NCBI GenBank assembly: GCA_943329105.2
Contig: CALQCP020000088.1
Location: 1 to 8,333, forward strand
Direction: 5' to 3'
Origin: Chitinophaga pinensis
GTDB taxonomy: Bacteria > Planctomycetota > Phycisphaerae > Phycisphaerales > SM1A02
Length of the DNA: 8,333 nucleotides
Position numbers and translations under genes: made by a program. The notes beneath the pieces were generated by a model. It made no database searches, was not told the origin of the DNA, and was given only the letters and a program-made list of their open reading frames with translations. Each line of letters begins with the position of its first letter. Position 1 is the first letter of the stretch. Positions 1 to 6,446 of this stretch are shown here, in pieces.

Positions 1-102
1 CCGGCAGTTGGACGTACGCCCCGTGGGTGCCAACCGGACGAACAGATTCGCCCGAGGCTAAGCGGAACCTTGTGGAGCGCAGCCGTCCGCGTCCGAGGGT
101 CC
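1..102. other. Left edge; possible tail of an upstream gene
   Basis: No complete gene is visible here. On the + strand the frame beginning at base 2 reads 19 codons (ending TNRFARG) to a TAA at 59-61, so it could be the C-terminus of a gene to the left. The frame beginning at base 3 is also open, to a TGA at 156-158. I recognise neither peptide and cannot choose between them. No tRNA or clear terminator hairpin was found. Confidence 0.2.
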
Positions 103-189
103 CGCGCGCAACGGAGGGGGCGGGGGACGGCTCAACTCACTTCAACCGCGCGCAATGAGGGGGCGGGGGACGACTCAACTCACCTCAAC
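103..189. repeat. Tandem G-rich direct repeat, two copies of about 44 bases
   Basis: Copy 1 (103-146) and copy 2 (147-189) align almost end to end: a CGCGCGCAA head, a purine core with the shared run GAGGGGGCGGGGGAC, and a CTCAACTCAC-TCAAC tail. They differ by a few substitutions and one indel. A weaker third block (about 190-220) keeps AATGGGGACAGGGGTGAAC. From memory, short GGGGAC-rich blocks like these occur near REP-associated Y1 transposase genes in environmental genomes. No transposase is visible in the window, so that link is an inference. The repeats lie just upstream of the amidotransferase gene. Confidence 0.65.
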
Positions 190-264
190 GGCGAAAATGG
201 GGACAGGGGTGAACGGCACCTATTTATCGCGGTGCGCTTTCTGGCTCCCTATGATTGCCCTCCC

Positions 265-897
265 GTGCTCCTCCTGATTGACAACTATGACTCGTTCACC
301 TGGAACCTCGTCCAGCGCTTCAGCGAGATTGACCCGAGCTTGCGCATCGAAGTCATCCGTAATGATGCCATCGATGTTGCGGGTGCCGAGGCGCTTGCAC
401 CCACGCACTTGGTGATCTCGCCAGGTCCGTGCACGCCGAAGGAGGCCGGCATCAGCGGCGCGCTGCTTTCGCATTTCAAGGGGCGCATCCCAGCGCTCGG
501 CGTGTGCCTTGGTCACCAAGCGATCGGCGACGTCCATGGCATGACCGTTCGTCGCAATGATATCGCAGTGCACGGTAAGACCAGTCCCATTCATCATGAT
601 GGACGCGGGCTCTTTGTTGGTCTGTCGAACCCCTTCATCGCAACGCGCTACCACTCGCTGGTGATCGATCCAGCCACGGTTCACCCGGACTTTGAAGTGA
701 CCGCTCGTACTGAGCGTGATGAGATCATGGGCATTCGGTGGAAAGCCCCCGCCGACGCAGCGCCACTTGAGGGCGTGCAATTTCACCCGGAGAGTTTCCT
801 CACTGTCGAGGGTCCGAGGCTTCTTGCTAACTTCCTGGCGATGCAACCCGCAGCCACAAGTGCCGCGGCTTCGGCTGCTGTTACGCGGTCGGCGTGA
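265..897 (+). CDS. trpG/pabA: Glutamine amidotransferase subunit of anthranilate / aminodeoxychorismate synthase
   Basis: This class I glutamine amidotransferase releases ammonia from glutamine for a chorismate-using partner (TrpE or PabB) in tryptophan or folate synthesis, in the cytoplasm. The protein is 210 residues. It opens with the family signature LLLIDNYDSFTWNL, has the oxyanion segment SPGPCTP at 52-58, the nucleophile Cys81 in GVCLGHQAIG, the conserved HGKTS at 103-107 and RYHSL at 128-132, and the catalytic pair His174 and Glu176 in FHPES. The frame stays open upstream to 70, but that stretch runs through the repeats and has no family resemblance; GTG at 265 puts the signature at the N-terminus as usual. 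GTG at 232 is a less likely alternative, and no good ribosome binding site precedes either. The Ala/Ser-rich tail after about 194 is slightly longer than usual. No trpE or pabB is adjacent, so TrpG and PabA cannot be told apart; the subunit may serve both. Confidence 0.93.
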   Translation: MLLLIDNYDSFTWNLVQRFSEIDPSLRIEVIRNDAIDVAGAEALAPTHLVISPGPCTPKEAGISGALLSHFKGRIPALGVCLGHQAIGDVHGMTVRRNDIAVHGKTSPIHHDGRGLFVGLSNPFIATRYHSLVIDPATVHPDFEVTARTERDEIMGIRWKAPADAAPLEGVQFHPESFLTVEGPRLLANFLAMQPAATSAAASAAVTRSA

Positions 898-1330
898 AAG
901 TCATGCCGCTTTCGACATAGAAGTTCAACATGTCGCCGGTCTGCCATGAGCCCGCCGTTTGTGACGGCTCAATGGTCACCCATGCCGGGAACGCCAACTC
1001 CAGGAGCACGGCGTTGGCAGTCACATCGACGGCCAACACGCGTCCCTGCACAATCCGTGGCGTGCCCCAGACTGGTTCGATGAAGCATCCGCCTGCGTTC
1101 GCGTGCCAGGCGCGCAACGCTTTGCCGCGCACGGAACCGTTGATGCGCTTGCCTACTTTGCTTGCAAGCGTTGCGACATCGCCAACCAGCACCAGCTCCA
1201 CGCGGTACGCGGAGTTGGGCATGGAGATGCGCACGCGTGCGGGCGTACTTCCCGATGCAGGGATGATCTCTTCCAATACAACACGGGCGATGTCTTGAAC
1301 AGTAGTAGTCATTGGTGGGCTCACATTCAC
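881..1330 (-). CDS. Small protein of unknown function, coupled to the repeat protein
   Basis: I do not recognise this 149-residue protein. It has no signal peptide or membrane segment. The N-terminal part (VQDIARVVLEEIIP) looks helical; the C-terminal half alternates hydrophobic residues as in a small beta-barrel (GRVLAVDV, AVLLELAFPAWVTIEP, GDMLNFYVESG). One Cys is at 80. The GTG start at 1330-1328 overlaps the TGA of the upstream repeat-protein gene as GTGA, which favours translational coupling and is why I chose it. ATG at 1312, giving MTTTVQDIA, is the alternative. Neither has a Shine-Dalgarno sequence. The 3' end overlaps the amidotransferase gene tail to tail by 17 bases. Coupling suggests it works with the membrane-anchored repeat protein, but its role is unknown. 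Confidence 0.75.
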   Translation of the reverse strand: MNVSPPMTTTVQDIARVVLEEIIPASGSTPARVRISMPNSAYRVELVLVGDVATLASKVGKRINGSVRGKALRAWHANAGGCFIEPVWGTPRIVQGRVLAVDVTANAVLLELAFPAWVTIEPSQTAGSWQTGDMLNFYVESGMTFTPTA

Positions 1331-2538
1331 TTTGCAGCGGCCGTCGGCGCTTCGATGATCTTCTTCATAGTGGCCGATGCGTTGTAGACGGCCATCTCGC
1401 CGGCGCCAGCAGCATCAACGCCAAGGCGCCCGATCTGCACACCGTGCGAATTGCGAACGCTGATCGCGCCGCCGTCGCCATCAACTGCAGCTCCAGCGAC
1501 CACGATTGCCTGACCGGTGGTGTCGAGCAGATTCATCAGCCCGCCCGTCTTACCTCCGCCGATGGCGGCCACGCGTCGCTCTTGCATGTATGCGGCAAGC
1601 GTTCCTGCTGATCCGGTTGCTTCTGCCATGAATGCAGGTGCGCCGGTCGAAGTTCCAACCATGAATCGACCGCCGCCTTCTTCCTTGGTGTCCATGAGAA
1701 TGGCAGCAGCACCTGAGCCATTGAGCACTTCGATCGCTCCGCCCTTGCCAGCGCCCGCGCTTGCAAGCGAAACAGCTACCGCACCCGCGCCGTCCTTCAA
1801 AGTCAGATGTCCGCCAGCAACTGCAAGGAACGCGGCGCATTCATTGCCTGATGCATCAGCGATGCGGAGTGTGCCAGTCTGATCTTCCGCGCCGCCAGCA
1901 AAGACGATTTCCTTGCCGGCTTGATTGCGCATCGAAAGTACCGAAGCACCTTGAGCCACACCAGCCAGCATGCCAAGTTCACCACCGGGGCGCCGCATAC
2001 TGATGACTGCTCCACCGGCGCCTGCTTCGGCGCGCAGACTGCTGGCGTTGTTGCCCGAGCCATTCAGCACGAGCGCGCCGCCTTCTTCGCCGCGCGCGAA
2101 TGTTGCCAGCGTAGTGCCGTCAACGTCACCGATTTCAACGCGACCACCAATCGGTGTTGCAAAGAGACCGCCGACAGGCTTGCCGACAAGATTCCAAATC
2201 GCCAGGTCGCCACCGTCTGTGCCCGCCGACAGGCGCACCACATTCGCGCCACCCTTCGACCAGACATCAAGTTGACCGCCAGTGTCACCAGCTTGCGCAA
2301 GCATGACCACCTTGTCGCCTTCGCCAACAACTTCAAGGCGTCGAACGCGGATCACGTCTTCAACGCGTGCCACCTGCGTTGCGGCAACCAGGCCGCCAGC
2401 GAGTGCCACCGCGCCCAAGATGATCGTTCCGGTGCGCCAGCGCACGGCATCGCGTCGCGCTGCGGCGAGCTCATGCTCAATGCGTGCAAGGCGGGTGGTG
2501 ATCGCGGATGACATATCGGTGTGTTCGGAAGTTCCCAT
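1327..2538 (-). CDS. Membrane-anchored protein with about fourteen 22-residue glycine-rich repeats
   Basis: The protein is 403 residues if it starts at ATG 2538; ATG 2514 (MSSAITTRLARIE) is nearly as good. Residues 10-35 form a charged, probably helical stretch. Residues 36-57 (GTIILGAVALAGGLVAAT) are one transmembrane helix. Arginines before it suggest the N-terminus is inside and the C-terminal domain outside the membrane. Residues 62-85 (RVRRLEVV, DKVVMLAQAG) introduce the repeats. From 87 to about 396 a unit starting with GG or a variant recurs at 87, 109, 131, 153, 175, 197, 220, 242, 266, 288, 310, 332, 356 and 378. Each unit has two short alternating hydrophobic strands, for example GGDLAIWNLVGKPVGGLFA. 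This suggests a beta-solenoid or similar stacked fold. Similar anchored proteins occur in planctomycetes as hypotheticals, from memory. No enzyme motif is seen; a surface, scaffold or binding role is an inference. Confidence 0.85.
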   Translation of the reverse strand: MGTSEHTDMSSAITTRLARIEHELAAARRDAVRWRTGTIILGAVALAGGLVAATQVARVEDVIRVRRLEVVGEGDKVVMLAQAGDTGGQLDVWSKGGANVVRLSAGTDGGDLAIWNLVGKPVGGLFATPIGGRVEIGDVDGTTLATFARGEEGGALVLNGSGNNASSLRAEAGAGGAVISMRRPGGELGMLAGVAQGASVLSMRNQAGKEIVFAGGAEDQTGTLRIADASGNECAAFLAVAGGHLTLKDGAGAVAVSLASAGAGKGGAIEVLNGSGAAAILMDTKEEGGGRFMVGTSTGAPAFMAEATGSAGTLAAYMQERRVAAIGGGKTGGLMNLLDTTGQAIVVAGAAVDGDGGAISVRNSHGVQIGRLGVDAAGAGEMAVYNASATMKKIIEAPTAAAK

Positions 2539-2582
2539 AGGTGTTTTGTAGGATACGCGTCTTACAGAAAGCGCGACCCCCG
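2539..2582. promoter_or_regulatory. 44-base divergent intergenic region, possible shared promoter
   Basis: The repeat-protein gene and the oxidoreductase gene diverge from this gap, so both promoters must lie in it or inside the genes. TAGGAT at 2549-2554 could be a -10 element for the + gene. The overlapping reverse complement TATCCT could serve the minus gene. No convincing -35 box or Shine-Dalgarno sequence is visible for either. Confidence 0.25.
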
Positions 2583-3821
2583 ATGAGCAAGAAGACCACC
2601 ACCAAGCGACCGTCCCCAATCAAGCACACCACCCTTGGCATCGGGCTTGTTGGCACCAAGTTCATGGGCAAGGCCCACAGCAATGCGTGGATGTCCGCCC
2701 CCCGGTTCTTTGACTTGCCGCTGGTAGTGAACATGCGGGCGGTGGCTGGCACCAAAGTGCAGGATGTGGCTGAATTCTCGCAGCGTTGGGGGTGGCAGTG
2801 CTGCAGCGACGAGTGGCAAGACTTGGTCACCGATCCGCAGATTGGCTTGATCGACAACTGCACTCCCAACCACGTCCATGCGGAAGTTTCCATCGCCGCT
2901 CTTGCCGCCGGCAAGCATGTGGCGTGTGAGAAGCCGCTTGCGGGCACCCTGGACGACGCCCGCCGCATGCGCGATGCCGCCAAGAAGGCAGCCGCCAAGG
3001 GGATCAAGACATTCGTTTGGTTTAACTACCGCCGTTGCCCGGCGGTGGCCTTTGCGCATCAGTTGGTGAATGAAGGCAAACTTGGCCGCATCTTCCATGT
3101 GCGTGCGAGCTACCTCCAAGATTGGGGCGGTCCATCGACGCCGCTTCTATGGCGCTTTCAAGGCAAACTTGCAGGCAGTGGGGCGCATGGCGACCTGAAT
3201 GCACACATCATTGATATGGCCCGATTCATTACCGGTGAAGAAGTAACCGAAGTCGTCGGCGCGATCGAGGAGACTTTCATCAAGGAGCGCGACATCATCG
3301 AATCAACCGGCGGTGCCATTGCCGGCAAGGGCGCCAAACGCGCCGTGCGTGGCAGCCGCAAGGGCAAGAGCACCGTGGATGATGCGGTCCTCTTCATGGC
3401 GCGCATGTCTGGTGGCGCGATCGCAAGCTTTGAGGCCTCGCGCCTCGCCACGGGCAACCAGAATCGCAACCAGATTGAGATCAATGGCGAGAAGGGCAGC
3501 CTGAAGTTTGACTTTGAGCGCATGAACGAACTGCAGTGGTGGGATCACACGCTGCCCGCACGCCTGCGCGGTTGGAGCCGAGTGATGTGCACCGATGCCA
3601 CTCATCCCTACGCGGGCAACTATTGGCCCGCCGCGCACGTGCTCGGCTACGAACATTGCTTTGTGAGCCAAGCGGCGGACACGGTCATGGTGCTTGGCGG
3701 CAAGAAGCCAGTGGTAGCCATCCCTGATTTTGCGGACGCCTATGAAACACAACGGGTTCTTGAGGCAGCCATTCGCTGCGCACGAACGCGTCGGCCGGTG
3801 GCACTTTCCGAAGTGAAGTAG
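2583..3821 (+). CDS. Gfo/Idh/MocA-family NAD(P)-dependent oxidoreductase
   Basis: Family members oxidise or reduce sugars, inositols and related compounds with NAD(P). The 412-residue protein has a Rossmann nucleotide-binding motif, G19-I-G-L-V-G24 in LGIGLVGTKFMGKAHSNAW. The hallmark EKP is at 116-118 (CEKPLAGTLDDARRM), with Lys117 the expected catalytic/cofactor lysine. In the C-terminal domain GAHGDLNAHIIDMARFITGE carries the expected His208 and Asp211. Length is normal. Two oddities: a basic N-terminal tail (SKKTTTKRPSPIK) before the first strand, and a basic Gly/Lys/Arg-rich stretch at about 243-263 within the C-terminal sheet. The start ATG 2583 was chosen because the upstream GTG at 2541 adds only 14 residues outside the fold and no better ribosome site. 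The substrate cannot be read from the sequence; no sugar-utilisation genes lie beside it. Confidence 0.93.
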   Translation: MSKKTTTKRPSPIKHTTLGIGLVGTKFMGKAHSNAWMSAPRFFDLPLVVNMRAVAGTKVQDVAEFSQRWGWQCCSDEWQDLVTDPQIGLIDNCTPNHVHAEVSIAALAAGKHVACEKPLAGTLDDARRMRDAAKKAAAKGIKTFVWFNYRRCPAVAFAHQLVNEGKLGRIFHVRASYLQDWGGPSTPLLWRFQGKLAGSGAHGDLNAHIIDMARFITGEEVTEVVGAIEETFIKERDIIESTGGAIAGKGAKRAVRGSRKGKSTVDDAVLFMARMSGGAIASFEASRLATGNQNRNQIEINGEKGSLKFDFERMNELQWWDHTLPARLRGWSRVMCTDATHPYAGNYWPAAHVLGYEHCFVSQAADTVMVLGGKKPVVAIPDFADAYETQRVLEAAIRCARTRRPVALSEVK

Positions 3822-3839
3822 TCCCGCGCGCGATTTTGC

Positions 3840-3852
3840 TAGCCTTGTGGGC
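3840..3852 (+). promoter_or_regulatory. Possible leaderless promoter -10 element
   Basis: TAGCCT at 3840-3845, preceded by TGC as in an extended -10 element, lies seven bases before the ATG at 3853. That is about where transcription would begin, so the mRNA for the membrane protein could be leaderless. No clear -35 box or Shine-Dalgarno sequence is seen. The evidence is spacing and consensus only. Confidence 0.25.
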
Positions 3853-4437
3853 ATGTCCATACGCATGCTGATTGCCATCGTTGTCGGGACGGTTCTTGCC
3901 TTTGGCTGGGGTGCGGTCTCTTGGACAACCGGTATCTATGACTTTGCAATCAAGCCGCTCCCCGGCGGCGATGGATTGGCAGCAACCTTTGAATCTGCGT
4001 CGGCAGCGGACGGGGCGTACATCTACCCCGCACCGCCCGCCACTGCAGTCATGACGGGGCAGCAATCCGCCATTGCTACCAACTCGTACCGTGAAGAGCA
4101 CCGCAAGGGTCCGCTCATGCTGGTGCTCATGCGCCGCCAAGGTGTTGACCCAATGTCGCCGACGGTCCTGGTACGCGGCTTCATGATTGAGTTCTTCGGC
4201 ACCGCACTTCTGGCCACCATCATTGCCGTGGCATGCAAGTTCGGCGCGCGATTGCAAGATCGATTGGCGCTTGGAATTGTGGTCCCTGCGTTCGCCATGC
4301 TTTCGTCGCATGCAGTGGTCTGGAATTTCTTCCACCTTCCCGACTCATTCTCCATGGTCTTATTCATCGACGGAATGATTGCGTGGACGTTGTCTGGTGT
4401 GGCGTGCGCGCTCATCATCAAACCCGCTAAGCGCTGA
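3853..4437 (+). CDS. Small integral membrane protein of unknown function
   Basis: The 194-residue protein has an N-terminal transmembrane helix (about 5-25, MLIAIVVGTVLAFGWGAVSW). A polar region at about 35-105 follows, containing GAYIYPAPP and a MSPTVLVRGF segment. Three further hydrophobic helices lie at about 109-129, 136-156 and 165-189. The layout (FGWGxVSW, a loop with GxYxxP, then DPMSP and a three-helix tail with HLPDSF) resembles an uncharacterised membrane-protein family I remember from several environmental phyla, but I cannot name it. ATG 3853 was preferred to GTG 3847, which adds two residues. The gene lies 31 bases after the oxidoreductase and 42 bases before hisS, all on the + strand, so it could be co-transcribed with either. 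Function unknown. Confidence 0.82.
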   Translation: MSIRMLIAIVVGTVLAFGWGAVSWTTGIYDFAIKPLPGGDGLAATFESASAADGAYIYPAPPATAVMTGQQSAIATNSYREEHRKGPLMLVLMRRQGVDPMSPTVLVRGFMIEFFGTALLATIIAVACKFGARLQDRLALGIVVPAFAMLSSHAVVWNFFHLPDSFSMVLFIDGMIAWTLSGVACALIIKPAKR

Positions 4438-4442
4438 ATAGA

Positions 4443-4483
4443 GTGTTCGGTTGGCTCAAATGAAATTCCAAAGAGTCCTATGA
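4443..4483 (+). promoter_or_regulatory. Chained micro-ORFs leading into hisS
   Basis: In the 42-base gap before hisS, GTG at 4443 opens a 6-codon ORF (MFGWLK) whose TGA at 4461-4463 overlaps the ATG at 4460. That ATG opens a 7-codon ORF (MKFQRVL) whose TGA at 4481-4483 overlaps the hisS ATG at 4480. Both junctions are ATGA, the common layout for termination-reinitiation coupling. The second micro-ORF begins MKFQ, the same four residues as HisS. Only a weak purine run (AAAGAG, 4470-4475) precedes hisS. The reading frames are certain; translation of them is an inference. Confidence 0.3.
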
Positions 4484-5796
4484 AGTTCCAGTCTCCAAAA
4501 GGCACCCGCGATTTCTATCCAGCCGAGATGGCTGTCCGCCGTCGCATTGAAGGCGCGTGGCGCGATGCAAGTATTGCGTTTGGCTACGACGAAATTGACG
4601 GTCCCACCTTTGAGCACCTTGAGCTGTATACGGCAAAGAGTGGCGAAGGAATTGTGAACGAACTCTTCAGCTTCCGCCGCGCTGGTGGTAGTGATGATTA
4701 CGCGTTGCGCCCGGAATTCACGCCGACGCTTGCGCGCATGGCCGCCGCGCGCGCTGCGCAGTTACCGATGCCAGTCAAGTGGTTCGCCATTCCCAATTTC
4801 TTCCGCGCCGAACGCCCGCAGCGCGGCCGATTGCGTGAGTTCTATCAGTGGAACGTTGATCTTCTGGGCGCTGAAGGTCCGGCGATCGACGCCGAAATCA
4901 TCGGCGTTGCAATCGCGGCACTCGCGCGGCTTGGTCTGCGCGCTACCGATGTACGTGTCAAGATCAGTCACCGCGTGGCCGCCGCCAATGTGGTGCGTGC
5001 GCTGGGTGTGGCCGATGAATCCGTTGCCGGTGCATTTGAACTGCTGGACCGCCGCGACAAGATGGCGCCGGAAGAATTCACCAAGCGCGCTGCAGCACTT
5101 GGTCTTGCGGGCGATGCACTGGCGCGCTTTGAAACCGTGGTGCGAACGCGCGTGCAGATCACTGATGACATTGGAGTGCTGGCCACCACTGCGGGAATTG
5201 CCCCGGATTCCCTGGCAGAACTCGTTCTCCTGCGCGACGCACTGGTGGCTGCGGGGCTCGCCGATTGGTGCGAGTTTGACCTGGGCATTGTGCGCGGTCT
5301 GGCCTACTACACCGGGACCGTGTTTGAAATTCACGAAGCGTCCGGCGGTGAACGCGCCATTGCAGGTGGCGGTCGCTATGACGGACTCATTGAACTCTTC
5401 GGCGGACCCAAGACGCCGGCGATCGGCTTCGGTATGGGCGATGTGGTGCTTGGACTGGTGCTCGCAGACCGTGGTCTCCTGCCAGCCGATGGCACGGAAT
5501 TGCTGCCGCGCCCCGACGCGTTCGTCATTGCAACTGCTGATCCCGCCGCTGATGCGGAATTGCCGCGATTGGTTGCTCGCCTGCGCGGCGAAGGGTTGCA
5601 CGTTCGTCACAGTTACAAGGTCACACGCAACGTTGGTAAGTTGCTGGCCGATGCGTCTAAGCAGCGTGCGCGATTTGCTGTACTCCTGGGCGCGGAATTG
5701 GCGGACGGTCGTGTCATGTTGAAAGATCTTGCCAGCGGCGAGCAGCGCCCAGTAGCGCTGACTGAACTACCCGCGCTTCTTCGCGCGCCCGCATGA
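4480..5796 (+). CDS. hisS: Histidyl-tRNA synthetase
   Basis: This class II synthetase charges tRNA-His with histidine in the cytoplasm. The 438-residue length is normal. It opens with KGTRDFYPAEM. Motif 1 is at about 35-56 (FGYDEIDGPTFEHLELYTAK). Motif 2 is at about 100-130, with Arg109 in FFRAERPQRGRLREFYQWN. The histidine-specific loop is at 271-283 (VRGLAYYTGTVFE), with Arg272, and GGGRYDGL is at 296-303. The anticodon-binding domain runs from about 345 to 433 (FVIATAD, LRGEGLHVRHSYK, KQRARFAVLLG). Motif 3 (PAIGFGMGDVVLGL, 313-326) lacks the usual Glu-Arg of GxERL, and the histidine loop has Ala275 in place of the common Asp. From memory both features occur together in a HisRS subfamily that includes plant organellar enzymes, so I take it as a functional variant. 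It overlaps mqnB by ATGA. Confidence 0.96.
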   Translation: MKFQSPKGTRDFYPAEMAVRRRIEGAWRDASIAFGYDEIDGPTFEHLELYTAKSGEGIVNELFSFRRAGGSDDYALRPEFTPTLARMAAARAAQLPMPVKWFAIPNFFRAERPQRGRLREFYQWNVDLLGAEGPAIDAEIIGVAIAALARLGLRATDVRVKISHRVAAANVVRALGVADESVAGAFELLDRRDKMAPEEFTKRAAALGLAGDALARFETVVRTRVQITDDIGVLATTAGIAPDSLAELVLLRDALVAAGLADWCEFDLGIVRGLAYYTGTVFEIHEASGGERAIAGGGRYDGLIELFGGPKTPAIGFGMGDVVLGLVLADRGLLPADGTELLPRPDAFVIATADPAADAELPRLVARLRGEGLHVRHSYKVTRNVGKLLADASKQRARFAVLLGAELADGRVMLKDLASGEQRPVALTELPALLRAPA

Positions 5797-6446
5797 AACG
5801 CATTCTGGTCATCGTCGCGGTTGAAGCGGAACGCACCGCACTCGGCGCGCGTTGCCTTGCTGCGCCAGAGTTGCGCGTTGTTGTTGCTGGTATTGGTCGC
5901 ACCAACGCTGCGGCTGCGACTGCCGAGGCGCTCGCCGAGGCGCGTGCAACAGGTGCGCCGTTTGCCGCGGTCATCTCCACAGGCATCGCTGGCGCGCTCC
6001 CAGGCTCAAATCTTGCGCTCGGCACGGTGATTGTTGCCGACGCGTGCATCTACGCAGAAGAAGGCATCGCACTTCCTGAAGGTCAGGGTGATATGCGCGT
6101 CCTCGGCTTCCCGCTCGGCGATTTCGAAGGGAACCGTGTGCCAGTTGACGGCGCGCTGCTTGTGGCATTTCGTGCGCTCGGTCCCGCATGCGCGATTGCC
6201 ACCGTGGCCACGTGCTCTGGCACGGACGCGGCGGCGCTGTCGGTTCGAACGCGGACCGGTGCGATGGCCGAAGCGATGGAAGGCGCGGCGGTGGTGCATG
6301 CGGCGCGGCGCGTTGGCATCCCAGCCATCGAGATTCGTTCGATCAGCAATACCACTGGCGACCGAGCAACGCAGCGGTGGGACATCGCGGCTGCGTTCAC
6401 CGCGCTGCAGCGCGTTGGCGACGCGCTAGTGAACTTCGCACGCTAG
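5793..6446 (+). CDS. mqnB: Futalosine hydrolase (menaquinone biosynthesis)
   Basis: MqnB removes adenine from futalosine to give dehypoxanthinyl/de-adenylated futalosine, a step of the futalosine route to menaquinone. It belongs to the nucleoside phosphorylase / MTA-SAH nucleosidase fold. The 217-residue protein starts MKRILVIVAVEAER, with Glu11 in the position of the general acid of MTAN-like enzymes. It has the glycine-rich segments VAGIGRTNAA (31-40) and STGIAGAL (62-69). It also has the purine-site signature AMEGAAVVHAA (161-171) and ISNTTGDRATQRWD (184-197). Asn186 where MTA/SAH nucleosidases carry Asp, together with GDR...RWD, favours futalosine hydrolase over MTAN. The ATG lies inside the hisS stop (ATGA), so translation is probably coupled. 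The stop TAG shares CTAG (6443-6446) with the stop of the convergent gene. No other mqn genes are in the window. Confidence 0.85.
   Translation: MKRILVIVAVEAERTALGARCLAAPELRVVVAGIGRTNAAAATAEALAEARATGAPFAAVISTGIAGALPGSNLALGTVIVADACIYAEEGIALPEGQGDMRVLGFPLGDFEGNRVPVDGALLVAFRALGPACAIATVATCSGTDAAALSVRTRTGAMAEAMEGAAVVHAARRVGIPAIEIRSISNTTGDRATQRWDIAAAFTALQRVGDALVNFAR

Noticed and set aside
70..264. N-terminal extension of the amidotransferase from 70
   Set aside because: The frame is open, but it reads through the tandem repeats and gives low-complexity sequence with no family match. The family signature starts at 265.
220..846. Long minus-strand reading frame opposite the amidotransferase
   Set aside because: It is antisense to a clearly recognised gene, has no recognisable motifs, and is explained by the GC-rich codon usage of the + strand gene.
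1921..2511. 196-codon + strand frame opposite the repeat protein
   Set aside because: The minus-strand frame shows a regular 22-residue repeat and a membrane helix, which cannot arise by chance; the + strand frame shows neither.
3822..3852. Terminator after the oxidoreductase gene
   Set aside because: The GCGCGCG run is followed by only four T's, and no stem of useful length could be paired.
3685..4335. 216-codon minus-strand frame spanning two + strand genes
   Set aside because: It crosses the boundary between the oxidoreductase and the membrane protein, both better supported, and its sequence is rich in His/Arg/Cys without motifs.
4762..5610. 282-codon minus-strand frame inside hisS
   Set aside because: It is antisense to hisS, which has all its domains intact; the composition is typical of a shadow frame.
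4685..5722. 345-codon + strand frame inside hisS
   Set aside because: It is a frame-shifted shadow of hisS with Arg/Cys/Trp-rich composition and no domain resemblance.
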